Shown here: piece by piece, positions 48,860-59,191 of the stretch
Layout of the letters: each line of letters opens with the position of its first letter
Numbering within the stretch: the first letter of the stretch is position 1
Source: Agarivorans sp. TSD2052
GTDB lineage: Bacteria; Pseudomonadota; Gammaproteobacteria; Enterobacterales; Celerinatantimonadaceae
Direction of reading: 5' to 3'
Assembly (NCBI RefSeq): GCF_023238625.1
Contig: NZ_CP096670.1
Span: 2,035,501 to 2,099,500 of the forward strand
DNA length: 64,000 nt
Translations under genes and position numbers: made by a program
The notes under the pieces: generated by a model
The model's database searches: none
Told to the model about the DNA's origin: nothing
Seen by the model: the letters and a program-made list of their open reading frames with translations, nothing else

Positions 48860-50692
48860 TTAATGACTGCTTAGTACCATTGATGAATGGGCGGGCAACG
48901 AGAGTATAAGCTGTTGCTGCTCTACTGTTATTTGCTTGCCAGTGTGGAGCTGAGTATAACGATGTGAATACTGCGCGGCACTCAGGTCTATAGAGATGCT
49001 TTGCGCCTCGCCTCGGTTAATCACTACCAGGCTGTTTTGCTCGGGCAACCAGCGTTGAAACACCCAAACATCTTCAAGCTCAAGTAAACTAATAAGATCG
49101 CCTTCTTGTAGTTCTTTACGTTGTTTGCGCAGTTTGATTAACGCTTGATAGTGTTGCAATACCTGCTGGTCCCATTGCTGCTCATCCCATGGGAAACAAC
49201 GGCGACAATCCGGGTCGTTAGCGCCTGTTAAGCCCACTTCGTCACCATAGTAAATAGACGGCACGCCAATATAAGTTAACAACAGAGTCGCGGCCACCAT
49301 CGCCAGCTGTTGATTCTCTTGGACCAAGTGGGTGAATCTAGGCGTATCGTGGCTATCAAGTAAGTTGTATTGGGCAAGTTGATTCGCAAAGGGGATTGAG
49401 CCACGTGCTTCGGCCAACCAGTTAGCAAAGTCACTGGCGTTCAGTTTTACTGGAACGTAACGGGGAACGTCTACCTTAGCCAAAAAAGCCACCACCGGCT
49501 GATTAAAGCCATAGTAGTTCATGGCCGCGTCTTCTTGATCGCCTTGCAACCATTGGCTAGCTTCGGCAAAGTGTTCGCCAATCATATAGGCTTCTGTATT
49601 CACTTCTTTAATCGATTTTCTAAATTCTGCAACGTAATGGGCATTATGTTGAGCGCTGTTATGCTCACCAAGCATGTGAATAACATCAAAACGCCATGCA
49701 TCAATAGAGAAGGGCGGCTTAAGCCAATATTTCAATACCGATTGTGGGCCAGAGTATATAGCTTGTTGTACTTCGGTATTGGCAAAATTGAGTTTAGGTA
49801 AGGTTTCTACACCTTTCCAAGACCAGTAGTTTCCGTGATTGTCAAAATGATACCAATCTCGAAACAAAGAATCTTGATTATGGTAGGCACCACCTTTGCC
49901 TTGCTGGTAGAAATCCATCCAATGGTGTTGGTTGGACGTGTGGTTAACCACGGCGTCTAACATTAGCTTCATACCACGTTGTTTCATCTTACTGGATAAG
50001 CTAATTAAGGCTTGGTCTCCTCCAAAGTGGGGCTCTACTTTGAAGTAGTTGCTGCAGTCATATTTGTGATTGCTAGGCGAACAGAAAATCGGATTTAGAT
50101 ACAAGGCGGTAATGCCGAGCTGCTCTAAGTAATCAAGCTTTTGTTCGATGCCGATTAAGTCACCACCATAAAACTCGGTGGCACCGGTTCCTGAGTGCGA
50201 TTGAGCAACTGGCTCCCCCCATTGTTTTTGCAGTACTTTCCTGCCATCCCGGTGATAGCTATAGCTTTGGTCATTGGGAGTTAAGCTTGGGTCACCGTTT
50301 GCAAAGCGCTCAGGGAATATTTGATAAAAAACTTGTTGTTTCACCCAGGCTGGCGGTTTATCAAGAGTATTGATGCGAAAGTGATAGTGCTTTTGCGGAA
50401 GACGAGATGATTCTCCCGCTGCATGTAAATAGATTTGTCTGTCGTTCAGTAGAAACTTGAAGCAGTAAAGGGTTAATGGACTGTGAGGGCTGATTGGGAT
50501 CGTTGCTTGCCACTTTAACCAATTCCCTTCAACTATGGGTTTTTTAAGCTCGATAAGCCACTCTTCGTGATCGGGTTCCACCCGAACAAATATTTTTTGA
50601 TAAGGATGGTTTATCGCGGTGTAAAGGGTGACTTGATAGCTGTCTTGCTGCTGAATAAGCTGACTTTGAGGGTGGAAGCGAAAATCAGTCAT
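48860..50692 (-). CDS. malZ: Maltodextrin glucosidase (GH13, MalZ-like)
   Basis: Removes glucose from the reducing end of short maltodextrins in the cytoplasm. The 610-residue protein (E. coli MalZ has 604) has an N-terminal CBM34-like domain (1-120) and the GH13 barrel with WRFDVIH (nucleophile), GEHFAEASQWL (acid/base Glu) and LLDSHDTPRF. The segments GEHF...QWLQ and EDAAMNY match MalZ well and argue against a secreted neopullulanase; no signal peptide is present. It lies about 34 kb from malQ/glgBX and alone on its strand. Confidence 0.88.
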   Translation of the reverse strand: MTDFRFHPQSQLIQQQDSYQVTLYTAINHPYQKIFVRVEPDHEEWLIELKKPIVEGNWLKWQATIPISPHSPLTLYCFKFLLNDRQIYLHAAGESSRLPQKHYHFRINTLDKPPAWVKQQVFYQIFPERFANGDPSLTPNDQSYSYHRDGRKVLQKQWGEPVAQSHSGTGATEFYGGDLIGIEQKLDYLEQLGITALYLNPIFCSPSNHKYDCSNYFKVEPHFGGDQALISLSSKMKQRGMKLMLDAVVNHTSNQHHWMDFYQQGKGGAYHNQDSLFRDWYHFDNHGNYWSWKGVETLPKLNFANTEVQQAIYSGPQSVLKYWLKPPFSIDAWRFDVIHMLGEHNSAQHNAHYVAEFRKSIKEVNTEAYMIGEHFAEASQWLQGDQEDAAMNYYGFNQPVVAFLAKVDVPRYVPVKLNASDFANWLAEARGSIPFANQLAQYNLLDSHDTPRFTHLVQENQQLAMVAATLLLTYIGVPSIYYGDEVGLTGANDPDCRRCFPWDEQQWDQQVLQHYQALIKLRKQRKELQEGDLISLLELEDVWVFQRWLPEQNSLVVINRGEAQSISIDLSAAQYSHRYTQLHTGKQITVEQQQLILSLPAHSSMVLSSH

Positions 50693-50867
50693 TTATTTAC
50701 CTTATAGTTTTTTCTCTAGTATCCTTTTCTGCTGTTATGCTTTCAAGTATGAAAAGAGAAATTGCCATTATAGATTTGCTCGTGGGGCTTTATCACTTAA
50801 GTAGAGAAAAACACGCGTAAATGTTTAATAATAACCAGTAATAAAAATAATCTATAAAAGAGATCAT

Positions 50868-52730
50868 TTGAAATCACGATTTTTTAAAAAAACTATATCT
50901 TGGAAACAAAGAGCATCGATATGGACGCTATTGGTGGTTTTGCTGTTTTCTGCCGTAGTTTATCATCGATTCCAAACCGTAAAGCAGCAAATAGTAGAAG
51001 AAATTGAGCTATCTTTTACCGGCTTTAGTACCGCCAACAAACACCTTGTTAGCCTCTTATCTCAGCGGCTTTCTTTGTTGACTCGAACCTTAGGTTTACT
51101 CAATTACGTCAACAATGAGTCTGAGTTAACCTTAGTGACATTGGCAACCGAATGGCAGCGCATAGCTAAAGATATTAACTTGGAAGGGAACTTCTATTAT
51201 ATCCATCGGGATGGACGGGTAGATTTAGCCCTGAATCAATATAACTCGGGACATAAAGTGAAGTGGGGAGCGAAAGTAAACCCTGCGGTGATTAGTTACT
51301 TTAAAGGTGTCGGTTGGCGTAACGAAGGCCAAATTTCTAGTAAAGTCATCAATGACTATTTCAGTGAAAATCAACTTTATTTAATCTACACCCCTGTTTT
51401 TGATAAATGGTCGAAACTGACCGGCTGGATGGTCAATGAATATGATCAAGCCTCTATTAATGAAACTGTTCACTTTGTGGGCAGGCCTCGCTTAGTGGAA
51501 CGAGCAATTATTCTTACCGACGAAGGCGTCATTGTTGAAGGTGATTATAGTCAAGACACTAGGCAAAAACTCATGGCCTTAGTGGGGCGTTTTAACTATT
51601 TTTCTATTCAACGATTTTTTGCCAGTGATATGTTTGACGGTGAGCAAGCTCCTTTTGATGTGGGAACGGGGCTGATGTTTGTTAAGCGTATTCAATCAGC
51701 AGATAAGCAACCCAATCTTACATACTTGTACATATCCTATGAAGATTTGGCAGAAAGCAATCGCTATTGGTTGGTATTTATCGCGATTGTATTTTGTGTA
51801 GCAATACTCAGTTGTTTTATTGGGGCGTATTTAACGGATGTTATTCGCCGAGAGAAGGCGATAATTGAAGAATTGAATGCCCTAAGAGAAGCAGCCTTTG
51901 AGGGGGAGTTTTCCCAAGTCATTACAAACACTGAAGGTATCGTGTTACAAACTAATCGTTATTTTTCGCAATTAGTTGGCGTACCAAAAACGCAAATGCT
52001 AGGGAAATATTTAACCGATTTTGGCCATAGCGAACCCGATTTTAAGCAAATTATGTTGCTGGCTAGCGAGCAAGGTAGTTGGTCTGGCGAAATTAAAGTA
52101 GAAGGATTAAAAGGTAAAACATCTATTCAGCAATTGACGGTAACAGCAGTTTATTGGCAAAACCAATTACACAATTTTGTTTGTTCTAGCGTTGATATCA
52201 GCGCACAAAAATCCCTAGAGAATGAACTAAAAAAATTAGCCAACACCGACCCCTTAACGAAGGCTGCAAATCGCCGGCATTTCGAAGATTCAACTCACTT
52301 GGAGCAAAGCAGGAGCGAACGAAATGGCTCACTGTTTTCAATATTGATGTTAGATGTTGATCATTTTAAGCAGCTTAATGACCAATACGGTCACGATGTG
52401 GGCGACGAGTGTTTAATTCGTTTAGTCGAAACAGTTAATCACTTAAAGCGAGATACAGATTTGCTGGCGCGTTGGGGCGGCGAAGAGTTTATTATGTTAT
52501 TGCCAGAAACCGATGCTCAGCAAGCGCTTAATTTGGCCGAACGTTTACGCTTAGCATTTGTGGCAACTAGCAAAGAGCCGAGTTTTACCTGCAGTTTTGG
52601 GGTGACTGAAAGCCATAAAGAGCAAAGTTTTGCCAATCTATACAAGCAGGCCGATGACGCGCTTTATGCTGCTAAAGCGCGTGGGCGAAACCAGGTTGTA
52701 CTGTATAGCTCTGAACTTAAAAATAGCTGA
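50868..52730 (+). CDS. Membrane diguanylate cyclase with PAS domain
   Basis: The 620-residue protein makes cyclic di-GMP. It has an N-terminal helix (about 16-33), a periplasmic sensor region of about 265 residues that is probably a Cache-type domain (with YYIHRDGRVDLAL), a second helix (299-322), a PAS domain (335-450) and a GGDEF domain (455-615). The active-site motif is GGEEF at 537-541, with the inhibitory RxxD site RDTD at 528-531, so it is predicted active and feedback-inhibited. The start is TTG at 50868, preceded by AGAG. Its end overlaps the end of rsuA by 14 bases. Confidence 0.9.
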   Translation: MKSRFFKKTISWKQRASIWTLLVVLLFSAVVYHRFQTVKQQIVEEIELSFTGFSTANKHLVSLLSQRLSLLTRTLGLLNYVNNESELTLVTLATEWQRIAKDINLEGNFYYIHRDGRVDLALNQYNSGHKVKWGAKVNPAVISYFKGVGWRNEGQISSKVINDYFSENQLYLIYTPVFDKWSKLTGWMVNEYDQASINETVHFVGRPRLVERAIILTDEGVIVEGDYSQDTRQKLMALVGRFNYFSIQRFFASDMFDGEQAPFDVGTGLMFVKRIQSADKQPNLTYLYISYEDLAESNRYWLVFIAIVFCVAILSCFIGAYLTDVIRREKAIIEELNALREAAFEGEFSQVITNTEGIVLQTNRYFSQLVGVPKTQMLGKYLTDFGHSEPDFKQIMLLASEQGSWSGEIKVEGLKGKTSIQQLTVTAVYWQNQLHNFVCSSVDISAQKSLENELKKLANTDPLTKAANRRHFEDSTHLEQSRSERNGSLFSILMLDVDHFKQLNDQYGHDVGDECLIRLVETVNHLKRDTDLLARWGGEEFIMLLPETDAQQALNLAERLRLAFVATSKEPSFTCSFGVTESHKEQSFANLYKQADDALYAAKARGRNQVVLYSSELKNS

Positions 52731-53415
52731 CCTCTAGCGCTGAAAGCCGTCGGTATTCTCCTGGTTGTAACGATTCATCTAAAGTTATTTCACCAATCAT
52801 TTGGCGATGTAAGCTGACTACTCTATTGCCCACGGCTGCTAGCATGCGTTTGACTTGATGATAACGACCTTCACTGATTTCAATATCGATGAGGGTTTCA
52901 TTTACGCGCCTAACTATTGCCGGTTTAGTGGGTTTATCTTCGCCTCGTAGTAGAATACCTTCACGTAGTTTTGCTAAATCGCTGTCATCAATAGCATCGG
53001 CGAGCTCAACTCGATATTGTTTAAATTTATTGGCGTTGGGGCTGCTTACTCTGTGAGACCATTGCCCGTCGCTTGTTAATAGCAATAATCCGGTAGTATC
53101 GATATCCAGACGACCAGCTGAATGAAGCTTTGGTGTTTCATCTAAAATCAATGATAAGGCACTGGGGTGACCCGCTTCTTCTTCAGTGCTTAAGTATCCA
53201 GCGGGTTTATGCAGCATATAATAAGCATGTTCATGAAGGTCCAGCAATTGTTCGTCCAAATACACTTTATCTATTTCTTGTATCGCGAACTGAGTGCTCG
53301 TTACGGATTTTTGGTTTACCATGACCCTTTTGTTTTTGATGGTCTTTTTGGCATCGCTACGAGAAATTAATTTTGCTTTGGAAAGGTATTTGTCTAATCG
53401 ACATGGGTATTTCAT
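52717..53415 (-). CDS. rsuA: 16S rRNA pseudouridine(516) synthase
   Basis: Makes pseudouridine 516 in 16S rRNA. From the ATG at 53415 the protein has 232 residues (E. coli RsuA has 231): an S4 RNA-binding domain (about 1-60), then the catalytic domain with GRLDIDTTGLLLLT holding the catalytic Asp, and EGRYHQVKRM. The in-frame upstream extension to 53448 is not supported by the family. It overlaps the 3-prime end of the diguanylate cyclase gene by 14 bases on the other strand. RluE-type neighbours are close relatives, but the S4 domain supports RsuA. Confidence 0.88.
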   Translation of the reverse strand: MKYPCRLDKYLSKAKLISRSDAKKTIKNKRVMVNQKSVTSTQFAIQEIDKVYLDEQLLDLHEHAYYMLHKPAGYLSTEEEAGHPSALSLILDETPKLHSAGRLDIDTTGLLLLTSDGQWSHRVSSPNANKFKQYRVELADAIDDSDLAKLREGILLRGEDKPTKPAIVRRVNETLIDIEISEGRYHQVKRMLAAVGNRVVSLHRQMIGEITLDESLQPGEYRRLSALEVSYF

Positions 53416-53503
53416 AATAGCCCAGAGTTTGAAGTAAAAGCTGATCATAACGCTAACAGCTAACTACAACAAATCCTTTATAAGCCTATATGGAGAGTGT
53501 TTT

Positions 53504-54118
53504 TTGCAAGCAATTTGTCGTTCAAATATTGAGTTACTTGGTAATCTAGTGACCAAAGACATTACCCTACGCTATTTTAGTGATGGTACAGCGATTACTC
53601 AATTTGAAATGTTGGTTAAAAAGAAAACTAAATCAACCGGTAAAGAGCAAGTGGAAGTCTTTCAGATTACAGCTCGTGGTGAGCAAGCTGAACGCTTAAA
53701 ATCTTATGCAAAAGCAGGTGATGGTGTTGTGCTTAAGGGGCGTTTGAAAAATCAAAAAGACTCAAACGGGAAAATAGTCAGCGCTATAGAAGCAGAGCAA
53801 CTCAGCTTTGTTGGGGCACCTTCAGTCTTGTATTGGAATAAGGTGACCTTAGTGGGTGAAATAGCGAACAAATCTTCGCTTAGAAAAAGCGTTAATAATC
53901 AGAGCTACCTAAAGTTGCAGTTAATCACCGATAGTAACGATGCTCAGCATTTGGTTAACTGTAATTTGTGGGCTTATCCCGCTGAGTTGGTCGCTAAGCA
54001 GGCGGAGTTAGGCGATAAACTGGTCGTTGAGGGGGCATTAAAAAAAGCATTTTCTGACGACCGACTTATTTCACCGATTCTTATTGATGGTCATACTTGC
54101 TTACATTTAAACGTTTAG
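53504..54118 (+). CDS. Tandem OB-fold SSB-like protein
   Basis: The 204-residue protein looks like two single-stranded-DNA-binding OB folds in a row: residues 1-103 (with LLGNLVTKDITLRYFSDGTAITQF and the VFQITARGEQAERL strand) and 104-204 (KVTLVGEIANKSSLRK, VNCNLWAYPAELVAKQ). It lacks the acidic DDDIPF tail that recruits partners in normal SSB. The TTG start has GGAGAG six bases upstream. The protein could be an accessory ssDNA-binding protein; normal ssb must be elsewhere. It shares 4 bases with the end of the opposite membrane gene. The family resemblance is by eye. Confidence 0.7.
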   Translation: MQAICRSNIELLGNLVTKDITLRYFSDGTAITQFEMLVKKKTKSTGKEQVEVFQITARGEQAERLKSYAKAGDGVVLKGRLKNQKDSNGKIVSAIEAEQLSFVGAPSVLYWNKVTLVGEIANKSSLRKSVNNQSYLKLQLITDSNDAQHLVNCNLWAYPAELVAKQAELGDKLVVEGALKKAFSDDRLISPILIDGHTCLHLNV

Positions 54119-54618
54119 TATTTCATTAAGTCGTTTGATTGGTATTGAGCGGGTTCAATACTGACATTGAACTTGTCAATGAGGACATCTAGTTTTTGCT
54201 CTGCGAGGCTTAATTCACTTAACATCAATGTGTTGTCGTCTAGCTCCCATATTTGGCGGCTACCGATATAACTAAACTTGATAGCTGTTAGTGCTTCAAC
54301 CTCACCCTTGCTTGCAGCCTTTTGCAGTTTAACCATTTTTCTGTTTATTTTGTTGAGCTCTTGCTTTAAGTGCCAAACATACATCACTTCAGCAAACCAC
54401 GTCTTAGATTTACAGTAAGTAATGATTGGAATTAAACATATCACCGCAGTGACTACACCCAATAAGTTGTAACGAAAGTTATCATCTGAAGTCGAAAACA
54501 GTGCAATAAATATAGTTGACCACAATAAGCTTGAAATAATCAATATTGCGGATATCCCTAGATAACTTTTTCTAGAACGTGTCTGGTAAATCTGTTTATC
54601 AATCGTTTTAATCTGCAT
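54115..54618 (-). CDS. Two-helix membrane protein, unknown function
   Basis: The 167-residue protein has two close hydrophobic helices (about 16-40 and 50-70) and a cytoplasmic-looking C-terminal part rich in Lys and Glu, with a coiled-coil-like run (LKQELNKINRKMVKLQKAA). The ATG at 54618 follows AGG at nine bases; an in-frame upstream start at 54639 is weaker. I do not recognise the family. It faces the RND adaptor gene divergently across about 200 bases and ends inside the stop of the OB-fold gene. Confidence 0.6.
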   Translation of the reverse strand: MQIKTIDKQIYQTRSRKSYLGISAILIISSLLWSTIFIALFSTSDDNFRYNLLGVVTAVICLIPIITYCKSKTWFAEVMYVWHLKQELNKINRKMVKLQKAASKGEVEALTAIKFSYIGSRQIWELDDNTLMLSELSLAEQKLDVLIDKFNVSIEPAQYQSNDLMKY

Positions 54619-54824
54619 AGTATTTAACCTGAAAAACAAGCCTTAATTGTACCAAATTTGGTGACTGTTCTGTATGCTATATTTGTTAAGAGTAAGCTAT
54701 TGTTTAGTCTTCATAAAAATACAAAAAATTAAAGTCAAAAATGAAACCTTCTGTTTTCATGTAGGGCGTTACCGTCTATGCTTATCAACAGTTGCTGTAT
54801 TCAAAATTTACACAAGGATCGTAT

Positions 54825-55985
54825 ATGAGACGCACATTAGCAGTTAGTCGCGTAACAAAAGTATTAGGGATAACACTGCTTCCACTATTGTTGTTAAGCG
54901 GTTGTGATAATGCACCACCTCCCGCTCCCGAAGTTAAAGCTAAAGTTAAAGTACTTGAAGTGGCGATGGAAGAAGTTACTCCAAGTAACGAATTTGTCGG
55001 CCGTAGCCAAGCCACCCAAGATATTGCTTTAAAATCTCGAATTAGAGGCAATCTGTCTACAATGAATGCAGAAGAGGGTAGCATTGTAGAAAAAGGCGAT
55101 CTTCTCTTTGAAGTGGACCCTGAGCAATACAAGGCAGCAGTGCGTTCTTCTCAGGCTTTTGTTGCACAAGCTAAAGCAGCCTACGACACTGCAGTTCTTA
55201 ACTTTAAACGAGGTGAAGGCCTCATTAAAGACAACTTTATTAGTCAATCAGACTACGACAATTTACTGTCAAAACAGTTGCAAACTAAAGCTGCTTTGCA
55301 GAGCGCTAATGCTGAATTAGACAATGCAAAATTAGAGTTAGGTTATACAAAAATTTACGCTCCTTTCACCGGACGTATTAGCCGAGCTTCAGTGTTTACT
55401 GGCGACCTGATTACGCCAGAACAAACAGTATTAGCTAACTTGGTCCAAATGGAACCAGTGTGGATTAACTTCCAACTACCAGAAAAAGTGATCATTGAAG
55501 CTCAGCGAGCGCATAAATCAGTGACTACACCATTTAAATTAGCCGATTTTCCGGTCAAAATTCGCTTCCCTGATGGCAGTATATTTGATGAAACGGGGAG
55601 AATGGACTTTGTAGATAACCGAGTTGATGCCACCACTGGTACCTTAGCTATTCGAGCAGAGTTTCCAAATAAAGAACATATTATTGTACCGGGCTTATAT
55701 GTCACAGTGATTATTGAATCGCCAGACAAACAAGAAGTAATGCTCATTCCTCAGCGAGCCGTTCAAGAAGACCAACAAGGTCGCTATGTGTTAACTGTGG
55801 AAGACGACATGGTTAAACGTAAAAATGTTGAACTAGGCCAACGCTATGGCATTGACTGGGAAGTGAAGAAAGGGCTTGAAAAAGGCGACTTGATCATTAC
55901 TGAAGGTCTACAAAAAGCCCGTTTAGGGGCTGAAGTAGAACACGAAATGGATACGATACAACCATTCTCTGATACGCAATCTTAA
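54825..55985 (+). CDS. RND efflux periplasmic adaptor lipoprotein (AcrA/MexA type)
   Basis: Membrane fusion protein that links an RND pump to an outer-membrane channel. The 386-residue protein has a signal peptide ending in lipobox LSGC (Cys27), then lipoyl-hairpin-lipoyl and beta-barrel segments ([27 protein letters not shown] and [16 protein letters not shown]). AAGGA lies six bases before the ATG at 54825. The RND pump gene begins 10 bases after its stop. No outer-membrane TolC-type gene follows and no local TetR- or LysR-type regulator is visible. Confidence 0.93.
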   Translation: MRRTLAVSRVTKVLGITLLPLLLLSGCDNAPPPAPEVKAKVKVLEVAMEEVTPSNEFVGRSQATQDIALKSRIRGNLSTMNAEEGSIVEKGDLLFEVDPEQYKAAVRSSQAFVAQAKAAYDTAVLNFKRGEGLIKDNFISQSDYDNLLSKQLQTKAALQSANAELDNAKLELGYTKIYAPFTGRISRASVFTGDLITPEQTVLANLVQMEPVWINFQLPEKVIIEAQRAHKSVTTPFKLADFPVKIRFPDGSIFDETGRMDFVDNRVDATTGTLAIRAEFPNKEHIIVPGLYVTVIIESPDKQEVMLIPQRAVQEDQQGRYVLTVEDDMVKRKNVELGQRYGIDWEVKKGLEKGDLIITEGLQKARLGAEVEHEMDTIQPFSDTQS

Positions 55986-55995
55986 GGAGTCGGTG

Positions 55996-58900
55996 ATGAT
56001 TAGTAAGTTTTTTATTCATCGACCTAAGTTTGCCTTTGTTATTGCAATAGTAATAACACTGGCTGGTTTTTTGTCGATCCCGGTGCTGCCGGTCGCGGAG
56101 TTTCCCAATATATCTCCACCAATGGTTTCAGTAACGACAAGCTACCCCGGCGCTAGCGCTGAAGTGGTTGCCGATACTGTTGCAAAGGTGATTGAAGCCG
56201 AAGTAAACGGCGTTGAAAACATGATCTACATGGAGTCAAAGGGCGCGAACGATGGTAGTTATACCCTCAACGTGACTTTTGAAGTGGGAAGTAATGTAGA
56301 TATGGCTCAGGTAAACGTGCAAAACCGTGTGCAACAGGCTATGCCGCGTTTACCTACAGAAGTACAACGTAATGGGGTCAAGGTCGAAAAACAAGATCCT
56401 AATATCTTGATGATGCTTAACCTCGTATCACCTAATGAAAGCTTAGATAACTTATTCCTCAATAACTACATGGGGATTAACATTAAGGATAACTTAGCGC
56501 GCGTTAATGGCGTCTCTAAAGTGAGTATTATTGGTGGCATGGATTACTCTATGCGGATCTGGCTAAATCCCGATCGAATGACCAGTTTAGGGGTGACTGT
56601 TGATGATGCTATTGGGGCTATTCAGGAACAAAACATTCAAGTAGCTGCTGGTCGTATTGGTGCCGCGCCGGTACCGAGAGATCAACAATTTCAATATACC
56701 TTATCAACTAAAGGTCGATTGAGTCATCCCGAAGAGTTTGAAGAGATAATTATTCGCTCTAACCCAGATGGTAGCGCGGTTTACCTTAAGGATATATCAA
56801 GAGTAGAGTTAGGCGCTGCAAGTTACGATGCAGAAGCGATGTTAGACAACAAAGCGTCTGCTTTATTGTTCATATATCAAGCTAGTGGAGCAAATGCACT
56901 CGAAGTAGCGAAAGGGGTTCGTGATGAAATAACCCGCTTAGGTGAGCAGTTTCCCGAAGATATGGACTACAAAATTCTCTACGATACTACGGAATTTGTA
57001 GAAACTTCAATCGACGAAATGCTTGAAACTTTATTGATAGCAGTAGCTCTGGTTATTTTTGTTGTTTATATCTTTTTACAAGATTTTAGACAAACTCTGG
57101 TGCCAGCAATTGCTATACCGGTTTCTCTAATTGGTACCTTTGCATTCTTACTTGCTACTGGCATGAGCATTAATACGGTGTCGTTATTCGCCTTGATCCT
57201 TGCGATCGGTATTGTGGTTGATGACGCCATTGTGGTGGTTGAAAACACCACACGATTAATGCAAGACGAAGGTTTGAATGCCGTAGACGCTACCACCAAA
57301 TCAATGCAAGAGGTTACTGGACCCGTAGTTGCTACTACGTTGGTATTGTTAGCTGTGTTTGCACCCACCGCGGTAATGCCCGGTATTACCGGCCAAATGT
57401 ACGCGCAGTTTTCAATTACCATTTGTATCTCGGTACTAATTTCGTCGGTAAACGCCTTAACTCTAAGCCCAGCCTTGTGTGCGTCATTACTTAAGACTCC
57501 AAAAGTGCATGAAAAAGGTTTTCATGCACTTTTCAATAAAAACTTCGATAAGGTAACGAATAAATACACTGGTTTCGTTTCCGGTATGGTGAGAAAACTG
57601 TCGATAGTTGGGGTTGTTTATGTCTTATTGATTGGCGCGACCGGTTACTTGGCAACCTCATTGCCATCTGGCTTTGTACCTACCGAAGACAAAAAAGCCT
57701 TTTTCATCGATGTTCAACTTCCCAATGGTGCTTCGATTAACCGTACCAAAGATGTTGTCGCACGAATGGTAGATGATCTGAATAAACTCGATGGGGTAAC
57801 TAATGTTATTTCGGCCAGTGGTTATTCGATTATTTCTGGAGCCGTTTCATCTAATGCTGGCTTAATGGTTGTTATTTTGTCTCATTGGGATGAACGTACC
57901 GATCCAGCGCTGGTAGAAGATCAGATATTACTTCGCGCTAATGGTTTGTTAGCAAGTTATGGTGATGCCCAAGCAGTAGGCTTCTCGTTACCGGCTTTAC
58001 CTGGTGTTGGTACAGTGTCTGGGGTTGAGTTCTTTATTCAAGATACTTTAGGCCGCTCACCAGCCGATTTGGCAGGTGTGATGAGAGCGACTGCCGTTGA
58101 AGCGGGTGGAGCTCCTGAATTAGCCGCTGCGTTTAGTACTTACCGCGCTGATGTACCACAGTTATTCGTTGATGTAGACCGCCAAAAAGCGAAAGTACAA
58201 GGGGTACAGCTTAGCAGTATATTTACGACCTTGCAGACCATGCTTGGGTCAATGTATGTCAATGACTTTAACCGTTTTGGTAAAGTGTTCCGTGTGAATA
58301 TGCAAGCTGAAACTGAATTTAGAAACTCAGAACAAGATATTGCTCGTTTCTATATTCGTAATAAGTTTGATGAGATGGTGCCATTAAATACCCTCGTAAC
58401 GGTAGAGCCTAAACTGGGCCCTGAATACATCAACCAATTCAACCTGTACGGTGCGGTTAAGATGAATGCGTTCCCAGCACCAGGTTTTAGTTCTGGGCAG
58501 GCGATTGACGCGGTAAAACGCATAGCGGAAACAACTTTTCCAGCAGGGTATACCTATGAATGGTCAGGTCAAACCTATCAAGAGTTGAAAGCCGGTAACT
58601 TAGCGCCATTAATCTTTAGCTTAGCGCTTATCTTCACTTACCTATTCCTAGTCGCCCAGTATGAAAGCTGGACAGTGCCTATTTCGGTTATGCTTGCCGT
58701 ACCCATTGCGATATTAGGCGCATTTATCTACATTTGGATAATGGGCTCAGATGTCAATTTGTATACTCAAATTGGACTGGTGTTACTGATAGGTTTAGCC
58801 TGTAAAAACGCGATTCTTATTGTTGAGTTCGCTAAACAATTACGTGAAGGCGGATTGAGTATTCGTGACGCTGCTGTTAAAGCGGCTCGTTTGCGTTTCC

Positions 58901-59121
58901 GAGCGGTATTAATGACGGCATTTTCGTTTATTTTAGGCGTAATTCCTTTAGTTATTGCTACAGGTGCTGGTGCCGCGAGCCGCATATCCTTGGGTTACGC
59001 AGTGATGGGCGGGATGATCGCTGCAACCATTGTGGGCACCTGTTTGGTTCCGGTATTTTATGTCATGCTTCAGGGCTTACGAGAAAAAGCTAAAGGCATT
59101 AAAGATGCTGAAGATAAGTAA
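55996..59121 (+). CDS. RND multidrug efflux pump (HAE1 family, AcrB type)
   Basis: Proton-driven trimeric inner-membrane pump. The 1041-residue protein has twelve helices and two large periplasmic loops. The proton relay is visible as Asp-Asp in [14 protein letters not shown] (helix 4) and Lys in [11 protein letters not shown] (helix 10). AAGGAG lies six bases before ATG 55996; the GTG three bases earlier is too close to it. It forms an operon with the adaptor and ends at a strong terminator. The substrate range cannot be predicted from this sequence. Confidence 0.95.
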   Translation: MISKFFIHRPKFAFVIAIVITLAGFLSIPVLPVAEFPNISPPMVSVTTSYPGASAEVVADTVAKVIEAEVNGVENMIYMESKGANDGSYTLNVTFEVGSNVDMAQVNVQNRVQQAMPRLPTEVQRNGVKVEKQDPNILMMLNLVSPNESLDNLFLNNYMGINIKDNLARVNGVSKVSIIGGMDYSMRIWLNPDRMTSLGVTVDDAIGAIQEQNIQVAAGRIGAAPVPRDQQFQYTLSTKGRLSHPEEFEEIIIRSNPDGSAVYLKDISRVELGAASYDAEAMLDNKASALLFIYQASGANALEVAKGVRDEITRLGEQFPEDMDYKILYDTTEFVETSIDEMLETLLIAVALVIFVVYIFLQDFRQTLVPAIAIPVSLIGTFAFLLATGMSINTVSLFALILAIGIVVDDAIVVVENTTRLMQDEGLNAVDATTKSMQEVTGPVVATTLVLLAVFAPTAVMPGITGQMYAQFSITICISVLISSVNALTLSPALCASLLKTPKVHEKGFHALFNKNFDKVTNKYTGFVSGMVRKLSIVGVVYVLLIGATGYLATSLPSGFVPTEDKKAFFIDVQLPNGASINRTKDVVARMVDDLNKLDGVTNVISASGYSIISGAVSSNAGLMVVILSHWDERTDPALVEDQILLRANGLLASYGDAQAVGFSLPALPGVGTVSGVEFFIQDTLGRSPADLAGVMRATAVEAGGAPELAAAFSTYRADVPQLFVDVDRQKAKVQGVQLSSIFTTLQTMLGSMYVNDFNRFGKVFRVNMQAETEFRNSEQDIARFYIRNKFDEMVPLNTLVTVEPKLGPEYINQFNLYGAVKMNAFPAPGFSSGQAIDAVKRIAETTFPAGYTYEWSGQTYQELKAGNLAPLIFSLALIFTYLFLVAQYESWTVPISVMLAVPIAILGAFIYIWIMGSDVNLYTQIGLVLLIGLACKNAILIVEFAKQLREGGLSIRDAAVKAARLRFRAVLMTAFSFILGVIPLVIATGAGAASRISLGYAVMGGMIAATIVGTCLVPVFYVMLQGLREKAKGIKDAEDK

Positions 59122-59142
59122 TTTGCCATCGGTATAAAATGT

Positions 59143-59170
59143 AAAAAGCCCGATTTATCGGGCTTTTTTT
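59143..59170. terminator. Bidirectional terminator after the RND operon
   Basis: AAAAAGCCCGAT (59143-59154) pairs with ATCGGGCTTTTT (59157-59168). The T-run continues to 59170 on the plus strand and the matching As serve the convergent HD-GYP gene. Confidence 0.9.
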
Positions 59171-59191
59171 ATGGGCAAACAAACCTTTAGT

